From an uncultured Actinomyces sp. (GTDB taxonomy: Bacteria > Actinomycetota > Actinomycetes > Actinomycetales > Actinomycetaceae), in the NCBI GenBank assembly GCA_915063485.1, contig CAJZDJ010000066.1, forward strand, positions 1 to 11,800: a stretch of 11,800 bases of DNA, read 5' to 3'. This document shows positions 10,876 to 11,800 of this stretch, in pieces. Under the pieces are notes generated by a model. That model saw nothing but the letters and a program-made list of their open reading frames with translations. It searched no databases and had not been told where the DNA came from. Position 1 is the stretch's first letter; every line of letters starts with the position of its first letter. The position numbers were made by a program, and so were the translations under genes.

Positions 10876-11652
10876 ATGACCGATTCTTTTGTGCCTGCCC
10901 TCGTCGCTTTTGATCTAGACGACACGCTGGCTCCCTCAAAATCCCCGATGCCTGCCCCCATGGCTCAGGCTCTGCGTCAGCTACTAGACGTGGTTCCCGT
11001 CTGCATTATTTCCGGTGGCCAGATGGGCCAGTTCCGTAGCCAGGTGCTGGGTAACCTGCACGCTAACGACGCCGAACTGGCAGCTTTGCACTTGATGCCC
11101 ACCTGCGGTACTCGCTACTACACCTGGGATGGTTCCGACTGGGGCCTGGTTTACGCCCACGACCTCTCCGACGCTCAGCGCGACGCTGCTCTGGAAGCGG
11201 TAGAGCGTGAAGCTAAGCGCCTAGGCCTGTGGGAAAGCCAAACTTGGGGTGACATCCTTGAAGACCGTGGCTCCCAGATCACCTTCTCCGCCCTAGGTCA
11301 GGAGGCTCCGCTAGAAGCCAAGAAGGCTTGGGACCCCACCGGCGAAAAGAAGAACACTCTGCGTGAAGCAGTTGCCGCCTACCTGCCTGACTTGGAAGTG
11401 CGCTCTGGTGGTTCCACCAGCGTGGACATCACCCTCAAGGGTGTAGACAAGGCTTACGGTATGCGCGCCCTGTCTGAGCAGACCGGCATTTCCCTAGACG
11501 ACATGCTCTTCATTGGTGACCGTCTAGACCCTGACGGCAACGACTACCCGGTTAAGGCCATGGGGGTACGCACCCACGCGGTTACCGGCTGGGAAGACAC
11601 TGCCGCCTATGTCACCGCTCTAGCCCAGCGTATTGCTGCCGCTAAGGCCTGA
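10876..11652 (+). CDS. HAD-IIB family hydrolase, phosphomannomutase-like fold
   Basis: This 258-residue cytoplasmic phosphotransferase or phosphatase has motif I FDLDDT (D13 nucleophile, D15), motif II ISGGQ (S46), a cap with EDRGSQITFSALGQ (about 129-142) that resembles the eukaryotic-type phosphomannomutase/HAD-IIB signature, a motif III lysine in LKGVDK (K188 or K192), and motif IV GDRLDPDGND (214-223). The GSTSVDITLKGVDK stretch is typical of this branch. The open frame extends back to a GTG at 10825, but that region carries the -35 and -10 elements, so ATG 10876 is preferred. It may act on a sugar phosphate; a mutase role would need a bisphosphate activator and cannot be told from sequence. 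It is unrelated in operon terms to the other HAD gene in the window. Confidence 0.85.
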   Translation: MTDSFVPALVAFDLDDTLAPSKSPMPAPMAQALRQLLDVVPVCIISGGQMGQFRSQVLGNLHANDAELAALHLMPTCGTRYYTWDGSDWGLVYAHDLSDAQRDAALEAVEREAKRLGLWESQTWGDILEDRGSQITFSALGQEAPLEAKKAWDPTGEKKNTLREAVAAYLPDLEVRSGGSTSVDITLKGVDKAYGMRALSEQTGISLDDMLFIGDRLDPDGNDYPVKAMGVRTHAVTGWEDTAAYVTALAQRIAAAKA

Positions 11653-11723
11653 GCTTTCACTGAGCTTTCAAACTGGCCAAGCCTGCAAGTTAGCTGAGCT
11701 TTCAGGCTAGCTAAACCTGCAAG
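11649..11723 (+). repeat. Direct repeat, 34-bp period, with three CTGAGCTTTCA copies
   Basis: CTGAGCTTTCA occurs at 11649-11659 (overlapping the stop codon), 11660-11670 (directly adjacent) and 11694-11704. The last two head a larger unit: the 11-mer, 5 variable bases, then GCYAARCCTGCAAG (11676-11689 and 11710-11723). The units are 34 bp apart. An inverted partial copy, TGAAAGCT, follows at 11751-11758. Confidence 0.7.
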
Positions 11724-11739
11724 CGATCCAAACCTCAAC

Positions 11740-11765
11740 TGAGCCAAGCTTGAAAGCTAGGCTCA
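11740..11765 (+). terminator. Imperfect hairpin downstream of the second HAD gene
   Basis: TGAGCC (11740-11745) pairs with GGCTCA (11760-11765), and after an A-A mismatch AGCT pairs with AGCT around a small loop. It could terminate the HAD transcript; there is no T tract. Confidence 0.4.
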
Positions 11766-11779
11766 CGTGACAGCTTAAG

Positions 11780-11800
11780 CGACCCAGCCTAGCCGGGTCG
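11780..11800 (+). terminator. Hairpin at the right edge of the window
   Basis: CGACCC (11780-11785) and GGGTCG (11795-11800) are perfectly complementary with a 9-nt loop. The stem may continue past the window edge, so its full length and any T tract are not visible. Confidence 0.4.

Noticed and set aside
11649..11800. A CRISPR array
   Set aside because: Only two full repeat units, with a conserved interior and spacers of 4-5 nt; there are no cas genes nearby.

Overview
The window looks like the chromosome of a Gram-positive actinobacterium, perhaps Actinomycetaceae-like. The protein families (an actinobacterial-type ndk, ftsY with an N-terminal membrane segment, a MetP/MetS-type transporter pair), moderately high GC, GTG starts and several weakly ribosome-bound or leaderless-looking starts all fit. 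Leu CTA and Val GTA codons and CTAG/CCTAGG sites are unusually common for such a genome. No IS element, integrase, CRISPR array, tRNA or rRNA is visible.

Layout. (1) 1-1486: a visibly AT-richer block with three tandem members (the first truncated by the window edge) of a membrane protein family I do not recognise. Each complete copy has three membrane segments and a C-terminal, probably extracytoplasmic domain with a conserved cysteine pair. The copies are packed with a 3-nt gap and a 4-nt overlap. (2) 1523-3403: ndk, a 42-residue membrane peptide gene behind a foldable leader, and ftsY (SRP receptor). (3) 3570-5993: two tandem gpsA-like glycerol-3-phosphate dehydrogenase genes flanking a 47-codon gene whose start is buried in one arm of a 14-bp inverted repeat. 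This block has an extreme preference for A- or C-ending codons that stops abruptly inside the second gpsA at about 5778. (4) 5994-6964: ten helically spaced CCGGTT-like motifs followed by a TauE/SafE family exporter. (5) 6967-7842, minus strand: a Cof-type HAD phosphatase that converges on the exporter with a 2-nt gap. (6) 7920-8762: an aldo/keto reductase, divergent from the phosphatase, with a perfect 6-1-6 palindrome in its promoter spacer. (7) 8959-10761: a sodium-coupled NSS transporter plus its small subunit (MetP/MetS type). (8) 10876-11652: a second HAD-IIB phosphatase. (9) 11653-11800: a 34-bp-period direct repeat and two hairpins.

Functional reading. Much of the window is core metabolism: nucleotide balance, membrane protein targeting, phospholipid precursor supply, amino acid import and sugar-phosphate clean-up. 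The less ordinary parts are the tandem Cys-pair membrane protein family, the gpsA-small ORF-gpsA cassette with its RNA-like leader, the phased CCGGTT array, and the sharp codon-usage junction. All functional statements come from reading motifs by eye; no database search was possible.
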